A DNA stretch of 45,477 nt from Sedimentisphaerales bacterium. GTDB lineage: Bacteria; Planctomycetota; Phycisphaerae; Sedimentisphaerales; UBA12454. How positions within the stretch are numbered: position 1 is the stretch's first letter; each line of letters starts with the position of its first letter. Below the pieces are notes generated by a model that saw only the letters and a list, made by a program, of their open reading frames with translations, had not been told where the DNA came from and did not search any database. Location of the stretch: contig JAFGGI010000056.1 in assembly GCA_016930635.1 (NCBI GenBank), forward strand, positions 1 through 45,477. The letters run 5' to 3'. Below, piece after piece: positions 6,879 through 15,203 of this stretch. The position numbers were made by a program, and so were the translations under genes.

Positions 6879-8987
6879 ATGAATTCGACCAGAAATATTT
6901 TTAAAGCATTGATACTAATATGCCTTCTTTTTATAGCCGGCTGTTTTACTACTTCAATGCGGCAGGATATAAAGGCTATTCCCCAGACGCGAATGGATAA
7001 TATAAAAGAGCAAGTTCACGGCATTGAAATTATCGACCCTTACCGCTGGCTCGAAGATGGTCAAAGTGAAGAAACCCGCCAATGGATAGAGGCTCAAAAT
7101 AATTATTCACAACCGCTGATTGGTAATCGGCCTGACAGGACAAGGCTTAAAAAGAGGATTACCGAACTATTGAAAGTTGATTGGCAAAGTCTGCCTCAGG
7201 AAAGAAACGGGCGTTATTTTATTCGTAAGCGGTCAGGTGACCAGGAAATGGCTGTTCTCTATATGCGAGAGGGCCTCGACGGCAAGGATGTCATGCTTGT
7301 CGATCCTAATCCAATGAGTTCGGACAACACAACAAGTACGAGATTGCAAGGTGTATCAGAGGACGGCAGCCTGATGGCCTACAGCATTCGCCAGGGAGGA
7401 CAGGACGAACAGAGTATTCATTTTCTTAACGTAGATACAAAAGAAAACCTGCCGGAAGTTCTGCCGACGGCACGCTATATGAGCTTTTCCCTTAAGCCGG
7501 ACAAGAGCGGCTGTTATTATACCCGTCACGAGGCCAACGGCCCCAGAATTTATTATCACAAAATGGGAACAGAACCCGCAAGTGATATAAAAATCTTCGG
7601 CGACGGGTATGATGCCGACAAAATCGCATATACGGAATTATCCGAAGACGGCCGGCATTTGCTTATAACGGTTAGACACGGCTCAGCGGGAATGAAAATG
7701 GAGCTTTATTACCAGGACATGGTCAAGAATACTCCCATTGTACCGATCGTTAATGATATAGACGCAAAATTCTACGGAGAGATCGTAGATGAAAAGTTCT
7801 TTCTGCAGACAGACTGGAATGCACCAAACGGTAGAATTATTAGTTTCGATATCAATAATCCAGACCGCAAATACTGGAAAGAAATAGTCAGGCAAAACGA
7901 CGCTGTAATTGATTATTTCAAACTGGCAGGCGGAAAGCTCTTCATCAATTACACAAAAAATGCCAGTTCGACATTATCCGTATTCGAGGCGGACGGCAGG
8001 TATATAAAGGATATTCAGTTCCCTGCAATAGGCTCGATAGGTGATTTTGTCGGCAGATGGAAAAATAACGAGGCATTTTTCTCCTTCTCTACATATCACA
8101 TTCCGTCAAAAACATACATATATAATACAAAGACAGACACTAAGAAAATCTGGTGGGAAGCCGATATCTCGGTTCAAAGCGATACATATGATGTCAAGCA
8201 GGTCTGGTTCAAATCAAAAGACGGCACAAAGGTACCTATGTTCATCGTTCATGCCAAAGGTGTCAAACTAAATGGGAAAAATCCTACTCTTCTAACCGCC
8301 TATGGAGGTTTCGGCCATAAGGAAACTCCTTACTTTTCGGTTATGGCAACATTATGGATGGAGGCCGGGGGAGTTTACGTCATGCCTAATATCAGAGGCG
8401 GCGGAGAATTCGGTGAGAATTGGCACAAGGCGGGAATGCTCGAAAATAAACAAAATTCTTTTGATGATTTTATTGCTGCTGCGCAGTGGCTGATAGATGA
8501 AAAATATACCTCATCAGATAAAATCGTTATTGTCGGCGGCAGTAATGGCGGACTGCTTGTCGGGGCGGCCATTACACAAAGGCCTGATATGTTCCGGGCG
8601 GCAGTTTGTCTGTATCCGCTGCTTGATATGGTGCGTTATCATAAGTTTCTCGTCGCAAAGTTCTGGGCATCTGAATACGGCTGCGCTGAAGATCCACAGC
8701 AGTTCAAATATCTATATGCATATTCTCCATACCACCACGTCAAAAAAGGAGTAAAATACCCTGCCGTACTGTTCGTCACTGGCGACCGCGATACGAGGGT
8801 TGACCCGCTTCACGCAAGGAAAATGACTGCCCTGCTCCAGTCGGTCGCAACGGCTGACAGGCCCGTTTTGCTGCAATATTACACCAAGGCAGGCCATGTG
8901 GGCGGACATCCTATGAGCAGGAAAATTGAAGAGGTGGCGGATGACTTCGGTTTTATGCTGTGGCAGCTCGGAATGAGCTTCCCATAA
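6879..8987 (+). CDS. Prolyl oligopeptidase family lipoprotein (S9A)
   Basis: A serine peptidase cleaving short peptides, typically after proline. A lipoprotein signal peptide with lipobox LFIAGC (cysteine 22) suggests anchoring outside the cytoplasm. The N-terminal beta-propeller begins with the family start EIIDPYRWLEDGQSEETRQW. The C-terminal alpha/beta-hydrolase domain (about 440-702) has the nucleophile motif IVGGSNGGLL, the acid in VTGDRDTRVDP and the histidine in KAGHVGGHP, so the catalytic triad is complete. LTAYGGFG, PNIRGGGEFGENWH and SYSPYH-like (AYSPYHHV) segments also match S9A. At 702 residues it is the usual length. It follows tilS after 18 bp and may be cotranscribed with it. 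Confidence 0.92.
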   Translation: MNSTRNIFKALILICLLFIAGCFTTSMRQDIKAIPQTRMDNIKEQVHGIEIIDPYRWLEDGQSEETRQWIEAQNNYSQPLIGNRPDRTRLKKRITELLKVDWQSLPQERNGRYFIRKRSGDQEMAVLYMREGLDGKDVMLVDPNPMSSDNTTSTRLQGVSEDGSLMAYSIRQGGQDEQSIHFLNVDTKENLPEVLPTARYMSFSLKPDKSGCYYTRHEANGPRIYYHKMGTEPASDIKIFGDGYDADKIAYTELSEDGRHLLITVRHGSAGMKMELYYQDMVKNTPIVPIVNDIDAKFYGEIVDEKFFLQTDWNAPNGRIISFDINNPDRKYWKEIVRQNDAVIDYFKLAGGKLFINYTKNASSTLSVFEADGRYIKDIQFPAIGSIGDFVGRWKNNEAFFSFSTYHIPSKTYIYNTKTDTKKIWWEADISVQSDTYDVKQVWFKSKDGTKVPMFIVHAKGVKLNGKNPTLLTAYGGFGHKETPYFSVMATLWMEAGGVYVMPNIRGGGEFGENWHKAGMLENKQNSFDDFIAAAQWLIDEKYTSSDKIVIVGGSNGGLLVGAAITQRPDMFRAAVCLYPLLDMVRYHKFLVAKFWASEYGCAEDPQQFKYLYAYSPYHHVKKGVKYPAVLFVTGDRDTRVDPLHARKMTALLQSVATADRPVLLQYYTKAGHVGGHPMSRKIEEVADDFGFMLWQLGMSFP

Positions 8988-9013
8988 CGCTAAATCCGGA
9001 CAATAATTTCCCC

Positions 9014-9042
9014 TTGACAGTCTGCTGTATCGTCCATAAAAT
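9014..9042 (+). promoter_or_regulatory. Strong sigma70-type promoter of gap
   Basis: TTGACA (9014-9019), exactly 17 bp, then TAAAAT (9037-9042). The implied leader of about 75 nt contains an inverted repeat, ATCCCG (9042-9047) with CGGGAT further on, and ends in a good Shine-Dalgarno, AAAGGAG, before the ATG. Confidence 0.7.
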
Positions 9043-9123
9043 CCCGATTCCGATGGCTTCGCGAATTAACGGGATAGTACCCTGTCAATCTAATATAAAT
9101 CTTTATAGTTAAAGGAGTTTTCG

Positions 9124-10134
9124 ATGGCGACAAAAGTTGCAATTAACGGCTTTGGCCGAATCGGCAGAGCAGTAGCAAGAATTATTATGAACAGAAGTGA
9201 TATGGAGATAGCAGCTATCAACGATCTGGCTGATGCTGCTTCCCTGGCACATCTTTTCAAGTATGATACCGTAATGGGGCCATGGAAAGGCACAGTCGAA
9301 GCCAAGAGCGATGCCCTGGTAATCAACGGCAAGAGCATCAAGGTACTGGCTGTGAGGAACCCGGCAGAGCTGCCATGGAAGGATATGGGCGTCGATGTTG
9401 TGGTAGAATCTACTGGTATCTTCAGGACAAAGGAATCACCAAAAGGCGGCTATGGCGACCACCTCAAAGCAGGAGCCAGGAAAGTCGTCCTTACCGTCCC
9501 TGCCAAGGATGCTATCGACTGCACCTGTGTTATGGGCGTAAATGACAACACAGTTACCAAGGATATGAACTGCATTTCGAATGCAAGCTGTACGACAAAC
9601 TGTCTTGCTCCCCTGGCCAAGAGCCTTCACGAGGCTTTCGGTATCAAAAGAGGCCTGATGACAACGGTTCACGGCTATACAAACGACCAGAGAGTCGCCG
9701 ATATGATCCACAGCGATATGCGCAGGGCAAGAGCTGCTGCGATGAACATCATCCCGACAACTACCGGTGCTGCAAAGGCAGTCGGCAAGGTTATTCCTGA
9801 GCTTAACGGCAAACTCGACGGCTTCGCTCTCCGCGTACCAGTTATAGTCGGAAGCTGTGTTGACCTGAGCGTTGAGCTGGGCAAGGAAGTAACCGCTGAT
9901 GAGCTTAATGCTGCTGTTAAAAAAGCCGCAGAAGGCAAACTTAAAGGCATCCTGCAGTATTGTGATGAGCCTATTGTAAGCTCTGATATCATCGGCAATC
10001 CATGTTCGAGCATTTTCGATTCGCTGTGCACGATGACAATGGGCAATTTCGCCAAGGTGATAAGCTGGTATGACAATGAGTGGGGTTACTCGAACCGCAC
10101 GGTTGACATTATCGCAAAAGTCGCGGCTATGTAA
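9124..10134 (+). CDS. gap: Glyceraldehyde-3-phosphate dehydrogenase, type I
   Basis: Oxidises glyceraldehyde-3-phosphate to 1,3-bisphosphoglycerate with NAD+; cytoplasmic. The Rossmann start [13 protein letters not shown] (7-19) is followed by a second-strand end AAINDLAD, with Asp34 favouring NAD over NADP. The active-site block [13 protein letters not shown] has nucleophile Cys156. HGYTNDQR and the C-terminal [12 protein letters not shown] segments also match. At 336 residues it is normal length. It has its own promoter and terminator, so it is expressed apart from the ndk-like and pgk genes that follow, although all three serve the same region of metabolism. Confidence 0.97.
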   Translation: MATKVAINGFGRIGRAVARIIMNRSDMEIAAINDLADAASLAHLFKYDTVMGPWKGTVEAKSDALVINGKSIKVLAVRNPAELPWKDMGVDVVVESTGIFRTKESPKGGYGDHLKAGARKVVLTVPAKDAIDCTCVMGVNDNTVTKDMNCISNASCTTNCLAPLAKSLHEAFGIKRGLMTTVHGYTNDQRVADMIHSDMRRARAAAMNIIPTTTGAAKAVGKVIPELNGKLDGFALRVPVIVGSCVDLSVELGKEVTADELNAAVKKAAEGKLKGILQYCDEPIVSSDIIGNPCSSIFDSLCTMTMGNFAKVISWYDNEWGYSNRTVDIIAKVAAM

Positions 10135-10140
10135 AATACG

Positions 10141-10187
10141 AAAGCCCCCATTCTTGTTTTCGCAGGAAAGCACGGGGGCTTTTTTTA
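10141..10187 (+). terminator. Intrinsic terminator after gap
   Basis: AAAGCCCCC (10141-10149) pairs with GGGGGCTTT (10174-10182), followed by T residues to 10187. This is a classic GC-rich stem with a U-tract. Confidence 0.9.
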
Positions 10188-10211
10188 ATATATTAAGAAG
10201 GACGCCGTAAT

Positions 10212-10949
10212 ATGAAAGAAGAAAAGCTCGAACAGACGCTCGTTCTTATCAAGCCGGATGCGCTTAAGAATTCAATAACAGGGTTTATATTTTCACAATT
10301 GTCGGAGCTTCACACCGGAGCCCGCTTTGCGGCAGCTAAGGTTGTAAATGTATCGAGCCTTCTGGCTGAGGAACATTATGCCGAGCATACAGGCAAGCCG
10401 TTTTTCAATCCCCTGCTCGATTATATAATGGGCAAAGTACATTATCCCGAAGAGAACAAATGGAAACGAAGAGTGATAGCGATAGTTTACCTGGGCAACG
10501 GCGTTCTTAACAGGATAAGGACGCTTGCAGGCCCGACAAATCCGCATAAGGCAAGAGACGAAAAGCCCGGCTGTATAAGGTCGCTGGGTACAGTGGTACA
10601 GCTCAAAGATAAAGACGGCAACAACATCGGCGACAGGCTCGATAACCTGATCCACACATCTGCTACAACAGAGGAAGCGGAAAGGGAAATCAAGCTTTGG
10701 TTTGTGCCGCATGATATTCCGCCGGAGATGCGGTTATACAAGACGGAGATCTGCCCGACGCATTACTATTATAAACAAGGCAAACTGTATAACACATACG
10801 AGAAGGACAGTATGCTGCTTTTGGCGCCGGGCGATATTGTATGGAAGACCGATATCGAGATACTCGAAAGCTACGACGGCAAGGAATGCAAAAAAGGTCG
10901 ATTAAACACGGTAGCGGCAAAGTATCTAATCAACAGAGTAAATATATAG
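10212..10949 (+). CDS. Enlarged nucleoside diphosphate kinase-like protein
   Basis: The N-terminal two thirds (about 8-165) match NDK, which transfers the gamma-phosphate of NTPs to NDPs through a phospho-histidine. It has the start TLVLIKPDAL, the AGPTNPHKARDEKPGCIRS region (usually GxTxPxxAxPGTIRG) and the active-site segment DNLIHTSATTEEAEREIKLW with His148 in place. The usual NxxHGSDS reads NLIHTSAT, there is an insertion before the histidine (KDKDGNNIG), and about 78 C-terminal residues (168-245) have no counterpart in 140-150-residue NDKs. That tail contains CPTHYYYKQGKLYN. The start has AAGAAGGA upstream. It sits between gap and pgk; likely a genuine NDK variant, but activity is unproven. 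Confidence 0.8.
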   Translation: MKEEKLEQTLVLIKPDALKNSITGFIFSQLSELHTGARFAAAKVVNVSSLLAEEHYAEHTGKPFFNPLLDYIMGKVHYPEENKWKRRVIAIVYLGNGVLNRIRTLAGPTNPHKARDEKPGCIRSLGTVVQLKDKDGNNIGDRLDNLIHTSATTEEAEREIKLWFVPHDIPPEMRLYKTEICPTHYYYKQGKLYNTYEKDSMLLLAPGDIVWKTDIEILESYDGKECKKGRLNTVAAKYLINRVNI

Positions 10950-10976
10950 GTTGAATTGCATTAAAGGGAAGCTGAT

Positions 10977-12215
10977 ATGGCTAAAAAAACAATTGCGGAT
11001 ATCGATGTAAAAGGGAAAAAGGTTTTAATGCGGGTCGATTTCAACGTTCCGCTGGATGAGGATCGTAAGATAACCAGCGACGCAAGAATTGTTGCCGCCC
11101 TGCCTACGATACAGATGATCCTCGATAACGGCGGCTCGGTTATACTGATGAGCCATCTGGGCAGGCCAAAAGGTCAGCGCAAAGCGGAGTTTTCGCTGGA
11201 ACCTGTAGCAAAGAGGCTCGGCGAACTTCTCGGACAGGAAGTAATCTTTGCAACCGACTGCATCGGCCGAAAGGTAAACCAGAAAGTAACTGCTTTAAAG
11301 CCAGGCGACTGTCTGCTGTTAGAAAATGTCAGATTCCACCAGGAAGAAGAAATAAAGGATAAAAAAGCCGCTGAAGATGAATCCCTGCGAAAAATGAAAG
11401 ACGAATTTGCCAGGCAAATCGCTATGTTAGGCGATGTCTATGTCGATGATGCGTTCGGAACCGCGCATCGCGACAACGCTTCGATGTACACCGTCCCTGC
11501 TATGATGGAAGGCAAGGACAGGGTTATAGGCTTTCTTATCGAAAAGGAGCTCAAGTTCCTCGGCGATGCACTTAATAATCCGCAAAAACCCTTCGCAGCT
11601 ATCCTGGGCGGAGCGAAAATATCAGATAAGCTTAATGTCATAGAAAATCTCATCTCTAAAGTTGACCGCATTATCATCGGCGGCGCGATGGCCTATACGT
11701 TCTTCAAAGCACAGGGAAGAAAGATCGGCAAGAGCCTGTGTGAAGACGATTTTATCGAAAAAGCAAAAGAACTGCTCGAAACAACCAAGGCAAAAGGCTG
11801 TGAACTTGTACTGCCTGTTGATGATGTTATCGCAAGCGAATTTAAAGCAAATGCTGAAAATAAAGTCGAGGCCGGTGATATCCCCGACGGCTGGCAGGGT
11901 CTCGATATCGGGCCTGAGTCGATAAAATTATTCGTCGAAAAGCTCAAAGGCGCCAAGACCGTTGTTTGGAACGGGCCGATGGGCGTTTTCGAGATGGAGC
12001 CTTTCGATAAAGGTACAAAGGCAGTGGCAAATGCGGTGGCCGATGCTACCGATGCCGGTGCGATAAGTATCATCGGCGGAGGCGACAGCGCAAGCGCTAT
12101 AAAGAAGATGGGCCTGACCCACCGCGTAAGCCACGTCTCGACCGGCGGCGGCGCAAGTCTTGAATTTATGGAAGGCAAAAAGTTCAAGTGTCTCGAAATC
12201 TTAGATGATAAATAA
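10977..12215 (+). CDS. pgk: Phosphoglycerate kinase
   Basis: Converts 1,3-bisphosphoglycerate and ADP to 3-phosphoglycerate and ATP; cytoplasmic. Motifs are VLMRVDFNVPLDE (substrate-binding Asp/Asn), LMSHLGRPKG, LENVRFHQEEE, VDDAFGTAHRDNAS, the hinge ILGGAKISDK and the nucleotide-binding VVWNGPMGVFE and SIIGGGDSASAI. At 412 residues it is slightly above the usual 390-400, with additions in the EEEIKDKKAAEDE stretch. It follows the NDK-like gene by 27 bp and has an AAGGGA Shine-Dalgarno. It is probably cotranscribed with that gene and ends at a clear terminator. Confidence 0.97.
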   Translation: MAKKTIADIDVKGKKVLMRVDFNVPLDEDRKITSDARIVAALPTIQMILDNGGSVILMSHLGRPKGQRKAEFSLEPVAKRLGELLGQEVIFATDCIGRKVNQKVTALKPGDCLLLENVRFHQEEEIKDKKAAEDESLRKMKDEFARQIAMLGDVYVDDAFGTAHRDNASMYTVPAMMEGKDRVIGFLIEKELKFLGDALNNPQKPFAAILGGAKISDKLNVIENLISKVDRIIIGGAMAYTFFKAQGRKIGKSLCEDDFIEKAKELLETTKAKGCELVLPVDDVIASEFKANAENKVEAGDIPDGWQGLDIGPESIKLFVEKLKGAKTVVWNGPMGVFEMEPFDKGTKAVANAVADATDAGAISIIGGGDSASAIKKMGLTHRVSHVSTGGGASLEFMEGKKFKCLEILDDK

Positions 12216-12264
12216 CAACCACAGATAACACAGAGACCACAGAGAATTTTAACATAATATTTAG

Positions 12265-12289
12265 CCCGCCGTTTTACGGCGGGTTTTTT
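12265..12289 (+). terminator. Intrinsic terminator after pgk
   Basis: CCCGCCG (12265-12271), loop TTTTA, CGGCGGG (12277-12283), then six T residues. A textbook factor-independent terminator. Confidence 0.9.
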
Positions 12290-12540
12290 ATTGCCGCAGA
12301 GTTCACAGAGGTATTATTAACCACGAATGGATACGAATATACACAAGTAATTTCGGTTAGCCCTGCCATCACGCCTGTCCTGAGTTTATCGAAGGGTATG
12401 GCAGGGTTGTCATTGCGAGGACACCTTAGGTGGACGAAGCAATCTCATCGTGTCATTCCCGTAAAAACGGGAATCCATTCTTTCCGGTTTTGCCTTAAAT
12501 ATCAAAATTTCGTGTCTTCGTGCCTTGGTGGCTATTTATC
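12290..12540. repeat. Intergenic patch of dispersed-repeat words
   Basis: No gene is seen here. The stretch strings together short sequences of a kind often found between genes in repeat-rich bacteria: GCAGAGTTCACAGAGG; an inverted repeat CCCTGCCAT (12361-12369) / ATGGCAGGG (12398-12406) enclosing CCTGAGTTTATCGAAGG; CATTGCGAGGACACC with GACGAAGCAATCTC; the 25-bp palindrome annotated separately; and CGTGTCTTCGTGCCTTGG. It directly precedes the promoter of the HAF/PEP-CTERM gene. It may be non-coding mobile or recombination debris. Confidence 0.6.
12452..12476 (+). repeat. REP-like palindrome, left copy
   Basis: GTC + ATTCCCGT (12455-12462), loop AAAA, ACGGGAAT (12467-12474) + CC. An inverted-orientation counterpart lies at 13665-13689 on the other side of the HAF/PEP-CTERM gene. 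The two copies differ only at two positions that pair with each other in the stem. Confidence 0.75.
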
Positions 12541-12568
12541 TTGACAAATCCGCAATTTATGGTATAAT
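12541..12568 (+). promoter_or_regulatory. Sigma70-type promoter upstream of HAF/PEP-CTERM gene
   Basis: A perfect TTGACA (12541-12546), 16 bp, then a perfect TATAAT (12563-12568). The predicted start near 12575 is about 205 bases before the ATG of the next gene and only about 25 bases before a terminator-like hairpin. Confidence 0.7.
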
Positions 12569-12574
12569 ACGCCC

Positions 12575-12638
12575 GAAATTAGGGAGGTATCTGGAGAAAA
12601 CGCGTTACCAAATTAGTTGGTTTTTGCGCGTTTTTTTT
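12575..12638 (+). ncRNA. Candidate short RNA or attenuated leader ending in a terminator hairpin
   Basis: From the predicted start (about 12575), the RNA would carry a purine-rich segment (AGGGAGGTATCTGGAG) and then a hairpin: AACGCG (12599-12604) with CGCGTT (12627-12632), inner stem ACCAA (12607-12611) with TTGGT (12617-12621), followed by T residues to 12638. The result is either a small RNA of about 64 nt or an attenuator controlling the HAF/PEP-CTERM gene. No known RNA family was recognised. The 5' boundary is inferred from the promoter. Confidence 0.4.
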
Positions 12639-12779
12639 ATGTTCACACCGCAAAAAACCATCCGAAAAAGGGAAATGGAGAAGAAGGTATGAGGTTTTTT
12701 ACTTCACATCATTTCAATTTTGCTCAACTTCTCTCCATACAATAATACATTAAAACTATTTTTTTGGAAGGAGAAGAAA

Positions 12780-13634
12780 ATGAAAAAGGCATTTCTAATT
12801 TGTGCGGTAATAATACTATTTAGTACAACTTGCTTAATGGCCGGAACCTGGACTACGCTGGATGTGCCAGAGTCACGAGAGACAGCGATATATGATATCG
12901 ATGAAGGTAATCTTGTTGGTTACTATTATTTTAGCTGGCCTAGTATCCATGGTTTTCTCTACGATGGCACAACCTGGACCACTTTCGACAAGCCTGAGGC
13001 ACAATGGACAGAGACATTTGACATTGATGGCAGCAGTCTTGTTGGCTACTACGCGGATGCCAATGGTCATCACGGATTTCTATATGATGGCATAACTTGG
13101 ACTACTCTTGATGCACCTAACTCGGTCAGTACATATGTTTGTGGTATTGATGGAAGTAATCTTGTGGGCACTTATGATAGCCATGGTTTTCTCTATGACG
13201 GAATAGGCTGGACTACCCTTGATGTACCTGGAGCACTTAGCACAGAAATCTCTGATATTGATGGCAGTAATCTTGTTGGCCGTTACTATGATGGTTTTAA
13301 TTATCATGGAGTTCTCTATGACGGAATAAGCTGGACCACCATTGATAAACCTGGAGCAACTAACACATATATTTGTGATATTGATGGAGATAATCTTGTC
13401 GGTACTTATGATGGACATGGTTTTCTATACGACGGAGAAAACTGGACTACTCTTGATATGCCAGGGGCAATTGAGACAATAATACATGGTATAGATGGGG
13501 ACACTCTTGTTGGTCGCTACCAAGACAGTTCTGGTGGTCCACATGGCTTTGTGTATGAAGTCCCTGAACCTGGAACATTTTTATTACTTAGTTTGGGTGG
13601 ACTGGTTTTAAGAAGAAAAAATAATTATTTCTAA
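12780..13634 (+). CDS. HAF-repeat PEP-CTERM sorted surface protein
   Basis: A signal peptide (residues 1-21, ending TTCLMA) is followed by six tandem repeats of 37-41 residues, each running WTTLDxPxx, IxDIDGxNLVG, then HGFLYDG. This is the pattern of the extracellular HAF repeat family, probably a beta-propeller-like array. The C-terminus is a PEP-CTERM sorting signal: VPEPG, a hydrophobic segment (TFLLLSLGGLVL) and a basic end RRKNNYF. Such proteins are processed by exosortase and exported to the cell surface or exopolysaccharide; no exosortase gene is in the window. The ATG at 12780 has GGAAGGAG upstream; an in-frame ATG 60 bases earlier would break the signal peptide. Its role is unknown. 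Confidence 0.88.
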   Translation: MKKAFLICAVIILFSTTCLMAGTWTTLDVPESRETAIYDIDEGNLVGYYYFSWPSIHGFLYDGTTWTTFDKPEAQWTETFDIDGSSLVGYYADANGHHGFLYDGITWTTLDAPNSVSTYVCGIDGSNLVGTYDSHGFLYDGIGWTTLDVPGALSTEISDIDGSNLVGRYYDGFNYHGVLYDGISWTTIDKPGATNTYICDIDGDNLVGTYDGHGFLYDGENWTTLDMPGAIETIIHGIDGDTLVGRYQDSSGGPHGFVYEVPEPGTFLLLSLGGLVLRRKNNYF

Positions 13635-13664
13635 TTAAAATCAGCGTAATCAGTGATTAAAAAT

Positions 13665-13689
13665 GGATTCCCATTTTTATGGGAATGAC
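13665..13689 (-). repeat. REP-like palindrome, right copy (inverted)
   Basis: GG + ATTCCCAT (13667-13674), loop TTTT, ATGGGAAT (13679-13686) + GAC. Read on the minus strand it matches the 12452 copy except for one compensating base-pair change in the stem (G-C to A-T). It is followed by a second inverted repeat, TCCGCC (13710-13715) / GGCGGA (13734-13739), and by GACAATGAGATTGTCTC. Confidence 0.7.
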
Positions 13690-13769
13690 ACAAAATAGAT
13701 TCTTCACGTTCCGCCGTTACACATTCGTGCTATGGCGGACAAGTCGTTCAGAATGACAATGAGATTGTC

Positions 13770-15014
13770 TCAGTACAGGACTGTGGTTTGGTCATTCTCA
13801 AGCAGTGTTGGGATATCTGTAGTATAAGCAGTTGGGCTTAGGGGATTATTTCTCACATCCAGCCAGGTAAGATTTGCCAAAGATAAGACACTTGAAATAT
13901 CGGCGATATTATTCTTATTAAAAGAAAGCGTCTCTAAATTTATCAAGCCGGCCACAGCAGTAACATCACTTATATTATTGCTGCCTACGTGTAAGAACGC
14001 CAAATCCGTCAACCCAGCCACCGGCGATATATCATTAATATAATTGCCAGCCAGATACAGGTCCGTCAGCCAGGTCAAATTCGACAGCGCCGAAAGATTC
14101 GAGATCTGGTTATAACCCAACCGCAGGAACATTAAATTACTCAGATTTGCTAACGGGCTTATGTCGTAAATTTTATTGCCGTCAAGTTCGAGGTAAACCA
14201 GGCCGGTCAAATCAGCCAAAGGCGAAATATCTCTTATCCTGTTTCTGTTGAGGCACAGGTCTGCCAGATTCGTCAGATTCGATACGCCTGAGATATCGGT
14301 CAGGCCGGAGTCGTTTAGATATAAAGATTCCAAATTTACCTGCTGGAAAACGATGGAGAAATCTTCTATATCATTATTGCCCAGTTCCAGATGCAGGAGG
14401 TCAAAGTTTGAAAGGACGGAAATATCACTTATGGGGTTATTCTGCAGGGCAAGTTCTTCCAGTACTGTCAATCCTGACAGAGGCGACAAATCGCTGACAT
14501 TGTTATAGGCCAGAAGCAATCGCCAAAGATTTGTAAGCTCTGCCAATGGCGATATGTCGCCGATTTGATTGCCGGACAGGTTCAGATGACCGAGATTTGT
14601 CATATTTGATAAGGCAGATATCTCAGTAATCTCGTTGAACATAAGCAGCAGGCTTTCGAGATTTGTCAAATCCGACAGCGCGGAGATATCAGTTATATTA
14701 TTTCCAAAGAGAACTAATACTTTCATCTCTGTAAGATAGGACAATGCTGATATATCGGTTATATTATTATCAGAGAGGTTGAGATATGTAAGGTTCTCGG
14801 CATATTCAAGGCCGGCCAGGTCGGTGATACCCTTGTTACGCGCATCAAGTCTTGTCAGGCCGAGCAAGTCTTCTGCTGCAGGATTTGAAATTCCAAGCTG
14901 CTCTTCGATGGCTGTTTGCAAATTGGGCTCGGCAAAATATACCGCATCTTGTGCAGAGGTAATACCGGATATTAGTACAATTAGAATGATCGCTAAATCG
15001 ACTGTTTTTTTCAT
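13770..15014 (-). CDS. Secreted leucine-rich-repeat protein (internalin-type)
   Basis: A signal peptide (first 22 residues, ending GITSA) and a short cap (YFAEPNLQTAIEEQLGI) are followed by about 15 leucine-rich repeats of 22 residues with the consensus LxxLxxLxLxxNxIxDISPLA. These include LTYLNLSDNNITDISALS and LVYLELDGNKIYDISPLANL. The DISxL pattern is that of internalin-like LRRs, which form a curved protein-binding surface. The C-terminus (TDIPTLLENDQTTVLY) has no obvious anchor, so the protein is probably released or periplasmic. The start is the ATG at 15014, with AGGAG seven bases upstream; a TTG lies directly before it. Its partner is unknown. Confidence 0.88.
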   Translation of the reverse strand: MKKTVDLAIILIVLISGITSAQDAVYFAEPNLQTAIEEQLGISNPAAEDLLGLTRLDARNKGITDLAGLEYAENLTYLNLSDNNITDISALSYLTEMKVLVLFGNNITDISALSDLTNLESLLLMFNEITEISALSNMTNLGHLNLSGNQIGDISPLAELTNLWRLLLAYNNVSDLSPLSGLTVLEELALQNNPISDISVLSNFDLLHLELGNNDIEDFSIVFQQVNLESLYLNDSGLTDISGVSNLTNLADLCLNRNRIRDISPLADLTGLVYLELDGNKIYDISPLANLSNLMFLRLGYNQISNLSALSNLTWLTDLYLAGNYINDISPVAGLTDLAFLHVGSNNISDVTAVAGLINLETLSFNKNNIADISSVLSLANLTWLDVRNNPLSPTAYTTDIPTLLENDQTTVLY

Positions 15015-15125
15015 CAACCTGCTCCTATTGGTTTAAAATTATAGATACAATGCTACTATACACTTTTTGGGCGAAAAATCAAGTAAAAACCGATTTGTAC
15101 AAGTAACTGCATATGTTTAAACCTG

Positions 15126-15153
15126 TTGCAATCGGCGACAAAAACGATATACT
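15126..15153 (+). promoter_or_regulatory. Candidate promoter of rpe
   Basis: TTGCAA (15126-15131), 16 bp, TATACT (15148-15153), in the 190-bp gap between the divergent LRR gene and rpe. Confidence 0.5.
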
Positions 15154-15203
15154 TGGCGTAGAAAATTGAACATTTGAAAGGCGAACAGGTGAAAGAGAAC
15201 ACG

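Noticed and set aside
9436-10173. A 245-codon minus-strand open frame opposite gap
   Set aside because: It is the mirror of a strongly conserved GAPDH gene; low-complexity translation, no motif, and it runs through the gap terminator.
12690-12740. Imperfect inverted repeat ATGGAGAAGAAGG / CTTCTCTCCAT before the HAF gene
   Set aside because: The pairing is interrupted and purine-rich, with no terminator tail or positional logic.
13080-13418. A 112-codon minus-strand frame opposite the HAF gene with repeated SINITNIC-like segments
   Set aside because: Its repeats simply reflect the HAF repeats read on the other strand; no start signal or domain.
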